Made by a program: the position numbers and the translations under genes
The notes under the pieces: generated by a model
The model's database searches: none
Seen by the model: the letters and a program-made list of their open reading frames with translations, nothing else
Told to the model about the DNA's origin: nothing
Shown: positions 48,427 through 59,010 of the stretch, piece by piece
Position numbering within the stretch: position 1 is the first letter of the stretch
Layout of the letters: every line of letters starts with the position of its first letter
Origin: Paracyclopina nana
Lineage: Eukaryota > Arthropoda > Copepoda > Cyclopoida > Cyclopettidae
DNA length: 64,000 nucleotides
Assembly: GCA_019096065.1 (NCBI GenBank)
Contig: JAGUCH010000001.1
Location: 3,782,001 to 3,846,000 of the forward strand
Direction of reading: 5' to 3'

Positions 48427-51367
48427 TTACATGATGGAGCAATAATTAGTCATGGAATAATTAGAGGCCAAGGACGGATTTGCTGGAACTATCTCGTAAT
48501 TTTTATCTTGGTCTGGTTTCCTCTCCACTAAATGATCCACATTTGTCGGCTGCTGCGATGGTGTCAACGGCACCAATTTTCCCGACAAGTACTTTTTCAT
48601 CATTGACTCGCCACTGTTTTCCTGATTATTTTCATAAATTGACGGCGATCGAAAGATCTGCATGGAGGACTCGTGCTTCACTCTGTCTTTACGATTCAAA
48701 GACAAATGCTTCCAAGCGGAAGTTGACCGGTTGATTCTCTTGATGAGTTTTGCTCTGATTTGAACGTTTGCGATTTCCGGCGGATCCGAACGAGTCGTTG
48801 GAGTCCCGTTCAGGTTAGCGCCACTTTTCGATGACTCCTTAAGCGGTGTCAGTCCCTTAGGTTGATCCTCGTCGATTTTTGGAAGCTTCTTTTCTGGACT
48901 GAACTTCTCGAGGGCTTCCATCGGGATAGGAGCGGGACGTTTCTTCGACCTTGGACTGAACACTATAGGACTGTTTCCAGGACTGGACAAATCATCGAAT
49001 TTCCTCTTCTCTGTAGACCTTAGCACCATTTTGTGGAGATTTTTGGAGGGCGTCAAAATGCCCTTTCTGAGCAGCAGAATTTGGCCCAGGCTCTCACGGC
49101 GCATCTTCATGATGTCGGGCCTCTTGATGGGGTCCCTTCTGCTACTTTCTTTCCTCAAAGTAGCCGAGTTGGCTTTGTGCTGGGCGATGGCTTTACGAAT
49201 CGACTCAACCCACTCCTCAGAGCTTTGGGCCCCATCCAGCGAAAAGAGGATGAGTTCTTCACGTTGGCAAGTTAGTTTGAAAACTCCTTTGCCAACCAAA
49301 GTCTCGATTTTGCAATTTTTGAGAGGGAGCATGCATCCGCATTCCAAAGCGTTAGTTTTCGGCAAAACTAAGCTTTGGCAGAGATTCCCTTGGGCCTTGA
49401 GCTTGCAGTACATGATCATGTCGGAAAAGAGGACAAAATAGCGAGGCTGGCCCGAAGATCCACCTGTTCTGGGAACCTTCATCAAATTGCCCTGTTTGAG
49501 CAGCTTGCGACCCGGAGCAATGATTTTCGGGAAGCCACCGCATAGGCTCTTTTGGATGTCGACCATTTTCATGTTGTTTTCGTGCTCCCGAAGCTGTTCG
49601 TTGATGTGCCAGGCTACATTTTCAATCTGCTCAAGCGCCTCTCTAAGATTAGCTTTGTCCGGATGAGTGTCGGGGGTGTTTTTGATGACATCTTCCAGCA
49701 GTAGCTTGTACCTGAAATTAAATAAAATTGATGGTATTAAAAATAAATAGTCTATTCAAAGATAAGCAGAACAGTGCAAAGAAGATAAGAAGGTAAACAT
49801 GTCTCTATCTGAACGGTTGCTCCAAGATTTATCAAAAATCTTCAAGGAAAAGGAAGAGGATTTAGCAACTCTTTTGGTCTTTTTGGCGAAAGATGAGCAT
49901 CAGCCTTACATTGAAGTCTTAGATCCACCTCCAAAGGGAATGTTCAGAGAAGATTTGGAAAGCTATGCGGTGAACTTGGTTGAAGATATCAAAATATTAA
50001 ATGTTCACCCTGAATATAAAAAAGTAATGGCTGCAACATGGGAGAGCAGCTTGGAGGAAGACAAGCATAGAAACCATCGAACTCAACAGCTCAAATGCCC
50101 ATGTGCTGAGGAGCCGAGATTTCAGTGCGATGGCGTCACTCCCAATGTCGAGTTGGATGTATACTTGGCAAAAGAAGCAATAAGAGCCATCGAAAAGTGG
50201 TGGGACGGCGAAATTTCTGGTAGCTACTGTTTTCTCAATTTTTTTTTGCTTTCATTCTTGCAAATCCATCGCTAACTTAAATAGGTAAAGAATGTGCAGA
50301 ACACGTAGTAGATGCATGCATGATTGCTGCAACTGAGGGAGTGGCTATCGGAGGAGCAGCAATCGGAACGTTGGTTCTCCCAGGAATTGGAACTGTCATA
50401 GGGGGTCTGATTGGAGAGGCTTTTACAACGAGGCTAACACATTTCTTGGGCAAGTGGATCAAGCATTTATTTGAACAGCCCAAGGAGCAGGCAGTGAAAA
50501 AGGCTTTCGAGTTCATAGGAATGGAACCTAATGCTCCAGACCACTTGATAAGCAAAGTAGCTAAAAAATTGATGCGAGCATTCCATCTTAACAAGAATTG
50601 CAACACAGAGGAAGCTGTTAAAAAGTGGCACCAGCTCCAAGTGAGCATTGCGACTATCAAAGTTAGTAAAAGAATTCAATAAACACACCTTGGAATTCTC
50701 TGGATTGGTGTAATAAGCAGGGCATTGAGCTTGTGCTTAACTTCCGGCCGTGATTCTTGATTGCTGATCAAAGTGCGAAACGCTCGGTTTTTGTCAGTCC
50801 AATATTCAACAAGTTTGACTGCGCTTTGAAAGTCATTGGCATACGTGGAGTAGAACTTCAGATACGGAGCCAGTTCCAGAAAGACCTTTCCGATTCGATC
50901 ATCAGAATTTTCGAGAGCATGCAACAGCTCTTTGTTGACCTGAAAGTACGCATGAAATCTCGTACCAAGCTACCGATACTGTACGGTGAAAAGATTACCT
51001 GTATTATACTGGGAAGGTCACCAAAAATGGTTGCAAAATCAGAATTTGGCAAAAGTCCTCTTTCTCGCACTGGCTTCATGAAATATTCCTCAACTGTTTC
51101 TAAATGGTTTAAGTAGGTCTTTTCACTACTCAACACTTCTTCAACGGCTTTCTGTCTCAACTTTGACATAGCATTGTCTTCCACTTCATGGGCGGCCTCG
51201 TTCAAGTCATCCAAGACTTTCTTGCGAGTTTTGGCTGTGAGCAGGTTTCGTTGAGCGATCACTGATTCCAGCTCTCTTGACAAAGGAGCCATCCATTCTG
51301 GTGTTCCAGGAGGCATTGGAGACTTGAAGGACTTTTTCATTGTGTTTTCAGGTGTGCCGACTTCCAT
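48427..51367 (-). CDS. Rho guanine nucleotide exchange factor (DH-PH), ARHGEF39-like
   Basis: Exons in transcript order: 51367-50999, 50939-50689 and 49711-48427; 634 residues, intron phases 0 and 2. DH domain about 71-255: first conserved helix RQKAVEEVLSSEKTYLNHL, and the signature LLITPIQRIPRYKLLLEDV at 197-215, which forms the GTPase-binding surface. PH domain about 276-385 (KLLKQGNLMKVP, YFVLFSDMIMYCK, EEWVESIRKAI). The spacing and the PH opening resemble ARHGEF39, a small DH-PH factor. This protein adds a basic, Ser/Pro-rich tail of about 245 residues (NSPIVFSPRSKKRPAPIP) with likely phosphorylation sites. It acts on a Rho-family GTPase at membrane or cytoskeleton; which one is not visible. 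The 977-nt second intron contains a complete gene on the other strand. Confidence 0.85.
49799..50682 (+). CDS. Glycine-zipper protein with degenerate J-like domain, nested in RhoGEF intron
   Basis: Exons 49799-50219 and 50285-50682; phase-1 intron of 65 nt (gtagct ... aaatag); 272 residues. The helical, charged N-terminal half contains a KCPCAEEP motif. A hydrophobic glycine-zipper segment spans 159-186 (GVAIGGAAIGTLVLPG, GIGTVIGGLIGEAF), able to insert in membrane. The C-terminus, 209-271, resembles a J domain (AVKKAFEFIGMEPNAPDHLI, then EEAVKKWHQLQVSIATIK). The HPD tripeptide that activates Hsp70 is H241-L-N. A glycine zipper before a J domain is an architecture I recall from invertebrate proteins. 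The whole gene lies antisense inside RhoGEF intron 2. AATAAA overlaps its stop codon. Confidence 0.7.
50678..50683 (+). terminator. Poly(A) signal overlapping the stop codon of the nested gene
   Basis: AATAAA whose bases 50680-50682 are the TAA stop. The next base, 50683, begins the antisense RhoGEF donor hexamer (acacac on +, gtgtgt on -). Any 3' UTR must overlap RhoGEF exon 2. Confidence 0.5.
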
Positions 51368-51861
51368 CTTCGCCAAGAAACACGCCCAAAATAATTTGTT
51401 TACAAGCGCGCGATTTTGAACGGCAAGAAGTCACAGATCGGAAAAATAACCCAATCCCAAAACTTGAATTCTATATTCAAAATAAAATTACTGGTAATAC
51501 TAAAATCAAAATAGATTTCAATACAAAAAAGGTAATAAATCAAATATAACTGTATGGACCATTGCATAATTTCATTGAGATATCTTTTGGTTTTAAAAGA
51601 CAACGTCACTTTGTTATGCCCCAAGATCTAGCAAACAATTCGCAAATGTTTTTACTGTCGAAAAAAGAGGCGAGTCGTACCAATTGAGGCGCATTTCGCA
51701 ACAATAGAGGGATTTGTCAGTTTTCAACTACTAAGTATGATTTTGAAATCGAGGTAAAAACGCTCCAGCATTATAATTAAAAAACTGAAAACTGAGTTGG
51801 TTCGCTCTGTTCGCGAAATTGGTAGGTGTCAAAGTGTCTTATCGAGAATTCCTCGTAAAAA
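51368..51861. other. Divergent intergenic region, 0.5 kb
   Basis: Lies between the RhoGEF start (-) and the membrane-protein start (+), so both promoters should be here. No TATA/initiator pair stands out. Confidence 0.45.
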
Positions 51862-52854
51862 ATGGACAAGTCTTGGACTCCTGATCGCAGCACTAGGGAG
51901 ACAACTCCAGACCTCCAGATATACGTCGCTGAAAAGCTTAATGGCATCATTTTCTCCGCTTGGTACACTGACAGAGTATGGATCGAGGACTTGCATACGT
52001 ATTTGGACGAAATCAGAATTGACGAAGATGAAAAATCTACCATCAAAGCTCTGAAAAGCGTATTAAGGCGGGTTAAAAAGCTCCGACCCGGATTCTCCGG
52101 AATTGAAAGTATGGATGCTCAATAAGTTTTCTTTCATTGATTGTACGAGTCGTCTATCTTAGAAAAGGGGGAGAATGTCAGCATATACGTGGATTGGTCA
52201 CAAGAGCAGCAAGTTATCGGCCATTATTGGCTTCAAATCAGGAACGCATATTGTGGCCCCACGCACGTGATACTTACCCTTAAAATTCTTCGGTCCGTGA
52301 TCGACTCGGAGAAGGCTTCAGTCCGATGTCCTCATTGTGGGAAGCTTCCAATATTAGACAGCTCTTCAAATACTCAAGATGACCCCTTAAACCTGAGTGA
52401 AATAGCTAGGCAGCTACAATGGAAATTTCAAGACTTTTTCCGGCTAACAGAATGGTGGACAGAAGCCAAACCACACTTGTCATTAGAGAACTTTTTCAAG
52501 CTCTGCAAATTTTTCATCATATTGACTCTTGCTGCCATCAGTAGCATTGGAAACTTCATAGTAGTCGTTCTATTCAGGACTGATAAGATAATCAATGCGA
52601 TGAGCAATTTGATCAGAAGCTTGACTCCAGCTTTTTTGTCTTGCACTGACCTCGTCAATCGACTAGTTGCAGGAATTTTAACATTATTTGCAATGATGTG
52701 GCGTGACTGGAGACGGTCAAGGGAAACTCCAATCGAAACATCGGAGAGGCTGGCATTTCAACAAAGTGAAGCGAAAAGAAATTTCCTCGAGGGACCCAAA
52801 AAGCCTGCTTACCCATATGCTCGGGATGGCAATCGTCCCTACAAGAGGCTATGA
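51862..52854 (+). CDS. Unrecognised two-helix membrane protein with CPHC motif
   Basis: Exons 51862-52108 and 52163-52854; phase-1 intron of 54 nt (gtatgg ... atcttag); 312 residues. The N-terminal part is charged and helical (IKALKSVLRRVKKLRPGF). RCPHCGKL at about 137-144 looks like half a zinc site. LTEWWTEAKPHL precedes two hydrophobic segments at about 197-220 (FFIILTLAAISSIGNFIVVV) and 247-261 (RLVAGILTLFAMMW). A basic tail follows, ending PYKRL. No signal peptide. The order CPxC, WW, hydrophobic segment also occurs in the nested glycine-zipper gene 1.2 kb away (KCPC, EKWWDGE, zipper). They may be distant relatives, but residue identity is too low to claim this. Its 3' end converges on loco. 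Confidence 0.62.
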
Positions 52855-52889
52855 GCTCCCAGCCCCTGTTCGTCATGAAGACAATAGAA

Positions 52890-52895
52890 AATAAA
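52890..52895 (+). terminator. Poly(A) signal for the two-helix membrane protein
   Basis: AATAAA 36 nt after the stop codon, 28 bp from the opposing loco signal. Confidence 0.5.
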
Positions 52896-52923
52896 GGCCT
52901 TCGTGTGTAGTTAAAAACCTCTG

Positions 52924-52929
52924 TTTATT
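52924..52929 (-). terminator. Poly(A) signal for loco
   Basis: AATAAA on the minus strand about 250 nt past the loco stop codon. Transcripts using it and the plus-strand signal at 52890 would overlap or abut. Confidence 0.45.
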
Positions 52930-53181
52930 TAACATAAGACGTGTTACTTTTCGTTGTGCTTGTGGTAAAATAATTATGGAGTCACACAGTGACAATGCAA
53001 CTGACGAATTGTTATAGTGCATTAGCTTCCGCGGAAAAAACAAAATACTATATTATTGGCAACTTTGTGTGGTCTGTTCATTTTTGTTGAACGTGTTGTA
53101 CTAGAAGGTTCGGTTCTGGTCATGAATGAGTGAAAAAAGAATATCACAGCCAAAAATGAAACAAGATGAAGCGGAACTTTT

Positions 53182-56100
53182 TTAAACAAAGCTGACGGAA
53201 TATCCAGAGTCTCTGTGGTGTTGTCCTCCTGAACGCGGGTGATCTTGCTGGTGGTGGCTCCGTGAGGACGGCAATATTCCTACGTCACTTTGCGTAGACC
53301 GGAGAGCGTGAGGAGGGGCTGGTGGCAGCCTCGGTTTCGGGGGCAAAGGAGGGGGCTCTCTCCTCATGAGGAACCGCTGCCCGTGACCGGGAGTGTTGGA
53401 CCACCTTCTTTGCCCTCCAGATCTGTATTGGCTCAAGGTCTCATACATAGGGTCGTTGTGGAATCTCATGCCAAGACTCAATCTCGAGGTCTCGCTGGGA
53501 GGCCCAAAGTATCTTTCAGCCTCCTGTAACGAGGGCATGAAGCCGTCGTTCAAAAAGGAGCTGTCATTGTGGTGGTTGGGAAAGTAGTCAAGGCTGTGAG
53601 GCTGATGCTGCTGAGGAGTGTGCTGAAGGCGAGCATAGCTGCTGGAAGTAGACAGCCGATCCGGAAAAATATCGCGGCGCATCGATTGGGGACGATGCTG
53701 CGGTGGCTGAGGCAAGATGGGCTCACTCTGCCTGGATGTCATTGACCGCGATGAATTGGGCGGATTTTGGTAAGGGGGAGGGCCAAAATTCTCCTTATTG
53801 TTCTACAGACAGAGAAATGACATTTTTTACGTGAGCTCAATGATAAATGGTCTTACCGTTGTCGTCGATGAGCCAGCCCGCTTGAGGAATTCCGGCATCT
53901 CGAATTTTATTTCTGTACCACGCTGGTCTTCCAGACGGCCCCTCTGGGCTAGCTTTAGCCCCTCGTACAAATCTGGGTAGAATGGTAATTGATTTACACG
54001 AATGGATCATTAAGAAAGCTGTTACACGCACCTTCGGTGATGGTCGATGAAGGTTTCGACGGAAACTTATGTTTGCGGGCAGAGGGAATGACCTCAGGTG
54101 GCGGCATTTTCTCTTCGTCCTCATTCTTGGGCTGCTGCTTTAAAAAATAACTATTAGCATCATTGGGCCCCTAATGGCACTTTAATAGATCTCGAGTACC
54201 TTATAGAAGAGGCCAGACTTCCTCTTCTCAGAGGAATCTTGACTCGACGCATGACTGATTTGATCCAGCTCCTTGCTGAGGCTTTTCGACCGTAGGAGGT
54301 CGCGCAAAAGCTCACTGTTGATGTCGGCCGTTTTGGGAGCTACCAGCAGCCTCGAGTTGTCAATACTAGCCACGGTGGCCTCTAGATCAACCAAAGCCAT
54401 CTCCGGATCCACATGACCTCCGTGAGAGTTGGGGACGTCTCTGCGAACGCTCATGGCCTCGAGACTCCATCCGTACTGGTTCAGAATCGGACCTAGTACC
54501 TCCTTCACCAGCTTGGCTGGCTTGGCCTTCACACCAATCGACTTTTTGCTGGGGAGCTCCAGTCTGAAGAGAACGCGTGGCTCAACTCTGACCTCGATGC
54601 AGCCCAATGTTGTACTTTCTTCGCCAAGGTCCAGAGGCTTGTCGGAGTTGGCGGCGAACACATCAAAGCTTGTGTAGCGCAAAGCTCGCTTTTCGAGCAA
54701 CCTTGCCACCATGGACCGTATAGTTTCCCCAGGCCTCGTTTGCACGACAGTGGTAGCCTTGTCCGGAAGGATCACTCTGGCGAGGCTGCAATTGGACCCG
54801 GTTTGACCTCCATCAGATTCGTTCTCGTTGGTGGTATCAAGGTTGGAGGGCTCGTTCGAGGCCAACGAAGTCATACTGTGATACTGCTCGTTGCCTTTGG
54901 CCTTTTTGATCGAAGACTCGCGATCCTTGGACTTTGATCGGTCCTTGCGCAAATTGCTCCAGGACGGCAGAATGGACCTCCTCCTGCTGGATGTCTCTTG
55001 GCTTTTCCGGCCAAGCGAATTGGTGCTGACATGATGGAGTAGTGGAATTCCTATATCCAGGTGTGGATCGTCACTGGCCTCAAAAGGCAGGCTTTTGCCA
55101 CTCATCTCTGCCATGAGGTTGTCCTTGTAAAGATCCGACTTGAGGAATCGAGTGAAACTGTCAAACTTCATGAGGTTGTAAATTTGCTTTTGGGCTGCTG
55201 CAAAGAGGTGGGCGGTTGGTGGGCCTTCGTGGGCAGCCTGGCGGGCGTGGCTGTCGACGTTAACCGGCTCTGGGGCTCCCGTTGACAGGTGACGCTTAAT
55301 AATTTCCTCGGCCGCAGCCATTCGCTGTCGCACAGCCTCCTCGTCGTCCCCTTTAATTTTGCGGTAGCGCTCACATGCCGTCCAAAAATAGATGTTTTCA
55401 TGGCTGAACTCTTTCTTGAGAAATTCCTGCCAAAAAAGAAAAATGATAAATGAGCAGTAATCAAGGATGTCCGAAAACATTTTTTGAGAGGCAGAGCCAA
55501 GTAGTAGGTAACTGATTTCACTCATTTGCTCTATGGGAGGTGACTGCAGTCAACCATCAGTGCAAAATTTGCAGTGCAAAAAAACCCTGCAAGATCTTCA
55601 GATTGTGGGCTGTTAGTCAGTCGGAGATGGAGTACCGTATTGGAAAATAAAGCAATAAACTCGAGCTCCACGATTCTCCGAATTTCCAAAACATTGCTTT
55701 GTTACGAGCCATAAAAGTCGTCCTAAACATGGCGATCAATGTCGACGAAACAAAAACCTGAGGTCGTTTGTGTAGCAGATAGTAAAGCGCACCCATCCTC
55801 TTGCGACTCCCACTCAAAAATGCACTTTAAGATTGAGCGGAGGGAAAAACGAAATTGAAACGGCCAGGCATGTCCACGTCGACGTGTTAGAGCAATGATC
55901 ATCTTTTCTGCTACTTGTTTTTCTCTCAGGCCGCGCGCAAAAATGATGATGACGTACGAAGATGGTGAGTGTATAGACTTACAGCAAAAGTTCTCAGGCC
56001 GATAGGATCTGTGAGAAGTTTCTCAAAATCTGTCGCCCAAGAGCCAACTCGACCGATGTCAATGCCTCGTTCACTGGCCAAACTTCCGGCTTGAGATGTT

Positions 56101-59010
56101 GTCTCTGGATCCCGTTCATCGGTTATGGTTACATCTTCACCGCCGGCCGCCTAAAATGGTTAAAAGAGAATTAATGAGCGCATATGGCGTCGCCTCCACC
56201 ATAACTCGAGAGCTGTTATCAGATCGACTTCAAGGAGGCCAATTGGCCAATTAGGTCAAAAAAGGAATGCCACTCAGGACGTTTAGCCATGCCCTGTTAA
56301 CGCGCGTTGTTGCCGAGTTGAGAAATAAAGCAAATATGCCCATATAATTTCCAAAGCATTGGAATTGAATCGTGGTGCTTGGCAAAAAATGACAGTTTTC
56401 ACCACGAGATTGAAATGCAGAATAAGACTCCGACAATTGATGATCTTGCCCTCCGAAGCAGCTAGAAACTTTTAATAATCACCAAGCATATACGTTGCAA
56501 CTTCCCTTGCTCATTCACACAGTGGGTAAAAGCGTAGCGCTCGCATGAATTTGCATGCCTCATCCGAATAATAATAATCATGGCTTCGATTACGTGATGG
56601 AATTGAAAAGCTTTTCAAATTCTCACTAAGTACAAAGAAGCGCGACTGGAAGAGTTAATTTACGCGAGTGCTTTATTTCACTTTATTTAAAAGCCACAAC
56701 GAGTTTTTTATCCATCTACAGAGAATTCTCGGGAGGAAGCAAAAGAAAAGTGAAAAGAACACGTTTATACTAGTACAAGACCCTAATTTGGGGAAGTTTG
56801 TTCTGGTGTCACCTTTGATGAGCAAGAGCTTCCTCCTCTTGTCCTAAGTCTACCAAGCTCATCACAATCAAGCTCTTGTGAAATCGGAGACACAATTGAA
56901 ATTACCAATACATAATCTATGCCCACCGCACCACACCACTACCACAAGACCAGGACAATTATGGCCCCACAAAGAATTACTATTCGAAATCTCGCTGATC
57001 AAGCTGAAGCATGAATGAACTAAGGGTCTCGGATTTTTTCCTCAAAAAGATACTCTCATTCAATGGAGCGAAAGGGAAACTTTTGCCAGCAGAAGAACAG
57101 TCATTTTCGATTTCCCATGAATTGGATAATTTGCGAAAATAGATCATTTTATGGGAATTACCATAAAATATGCACTGCGCGGTTCGAGCATAAATTCGAA
57201 TTTTGTGCCTCGAGCAGTCAGGTACATTATTATTACTACGTGCATGAGAGCAAGATTTTCGCTCGCCAATATGCAACTGTTGCTGAATTTCACGCAACAA
57301 TTTGGACTCGTACTAGCGTGAGTAACATAAAAAATTCTAATTTCGCGGCAGATTTTTGTCTTCTCCTTCATTGTGCTACGAAAAGGCATTTTAGGCCTGG
57401 TTCACCTGCGATATTATGATCAAAATATCGAGCGATATTATGCTGATATTTGCAAATATCAGGTACTTCCAACATCATTTTTTAGATTTTTTCTTCGAAT
57501 TCGGTCTTTTGGCACCAAAAGCCATCCTACAACAGTATCTAATTTCTCAGTTTCTCAGTATTTCGCTCCGATATTTTGTCAAAATATCTGATATTATGAG
57601 CAGGTGAACCATGCCTTAGAATTGAAATTGGAAGGTTTTCTGCCATTCAGGCCCCTTGCACAGCCGAAATTGAATACCTTTTTTCAGATGCGGTTCTCAC
57701 ACTCTCTCCAGTTCTATTCATGCAAAAACAGCAATGCTGCCTCAATTATTTCAAATAGCTCATGCTACCAAGTGAAATCTTGCAAGAATTAAAAATGCCA
57801 ACAAAACGTTTAGTTTTAAACACAGAGAAATCGGGCACACACAAAATAAACAGACTGGCTCGTTTTCACTTTGAAGCAACGAGAGCAAAAAAAGAGCCCA
57901 TTAAAACAACAGCAAGAAGCAATTCTAGTAAGTGCTTCATGAAAGTGCCCTCTTTAATATGGAATTTCGTCAACGGCACTTTTACTTTTGAGCCCTATTA
58001 CGCACACTATTATAGTCGTAGTGTGCTTGGCCCATGGCAAAAAATTCGAGAACGTAAATGAGGAAAAGTTTCACCTTAGCTGCTGAAGTCGGCAAAATTC
58101 AATTTTGAGCTACTGCTAGACTGGTACATAATGGAGAAATCTTCTGCAGTTCCTTATTGAATATGAGCTCGGCATTTCAGCCGGAAAATCGAAAATTTCT
58201 ATGATGATGCACTTCAGGACAAGCATCAATTTTATCAATAGATGTTACACCTCATCCATCACATGGAGGTGACTCAAATGAGTCTAAAAGTCACAGGATA
58301 TTCACGCAAGAGTGCAGGATTACAGCTAGATATAGATAATACTGCAGCATAAAGAACTTCCGGGGTGAAGTATGCCATTTTTGCAGAAAGAACTTCTTTT
58401 CAACATAAAATATGAGGCTTATGCAAGGCTTCCAGCAGCCAAAGGAAATTGGCTGAACAATGCGATACTTGTTAGAAAAAGGTTAATTTGTGTTTGAGCA
58501 AGTCAGTTCGGTAGCAGCCCAACAGGGGAAATATGGCGAGGTCACTCGATGTAGAGGCGCGTAAGCTATTTTTTCGCTCCTATGATATGGACTTTTTAAA
58601 TGTCATTTCGCAATCCAACGCAAGTCCATTTGTTCGTGATTCCAGACTTTTTATCGCGGCCACGACGATAACGCTTTTTGCAACAGATATCCGACTTTTT
58701 TGCCTATCATGACAGAATTTTCAAAAGTGCACCACTATTGCCGAAATGTTTAATCTAATGGAAGGGAACAAGTTTGAGAATTAGCATAAGAACCAGATCA
58801 GCTGCTTAGCTTTTAAGAAGCAGAACTGTCGTCGCACACCGAGCAAGACACTGGGCTAAAAGTCACGAAATTGGTTACCTTATGGCCACTTTCGGCTGAA
58901 TTTGCGCTGCCTCTGTTGCCCACTTGGTCTATTCTTGAGCTTGAAAACGATCGACGCCGAAGATGTTTCCGTATTGATGAACTTCGTGACCATCCTTTGT
59001 TTTCGCTGGC
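53182..59010 (-). CDS. loco: Loco / RGS12-RGS14-type regulator of G-protein signalling (5' end not found)
   Basis: Exons in transcript order: 59010-58879, 56150-55983, 55426-54200, 54137-54032, 53972-53857 and 53802-53182; 789 residues from the first exon found, all joins in frame. RGS domain about 82-208 (WATDFEKLLTDPIGLRTF, EFLKKEFSHENIYFW, LMKFDSFTRFLKSDLY), which accelerates GTP hydrolysis by Gi/Go alpha. Two tandem Raf-like Ras-binding domains, about 316-385 and 386-460 (RPGETIRSMVARLLEKRALR). GoLoco motif about 545-567 (YEGLKLAQRGRLEDQRG), a guanine-dissociation inhibitor of G-alpha-i with its D-Q-R triad. The Pro-rich tail is unique. The first exon found is Ser/Arg-rich (RSSSIRKHLRRRSFSSS) with both splice sites but no ATG, so the start lies further upstream, possibly outside the window. 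Acts at the membrane/cortex in G-protein signalling and asymmetric division in the fly. Confidence 0.88.
56151..58878 (-). other. Loco intron, 2.7 kb
   Basis: Donor gtaacc at 58878, acceptor ccattttag at 56151. Contains the 222-bp MITE at 57394. Open frames here on both strands lack support. Confidence 0.65.
57394..57615. mobile_element. 222-bp foldback MITE
   Basis: Ends GGCCTGGTTCACCTGC (57394-57409) and, inverted, GGCATGGTTCACCTGC (57600-57615), one mismatch in 16. The palindrome extends inward through CAAAATATCG/GAGCGA-type sequence rich in ATATTAT. TTA flanks both ends (57391-57393 and 57616-57618), a likely 3-bp target duplication. Inserted in a loco intron; no coding capacity. Confidence 0.82.

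Noticed and set aside
49031-49441. 136-codon plus-strand frame
   Set aside because: Antisense shadow of the RhoGEF PH domain and tail exon.
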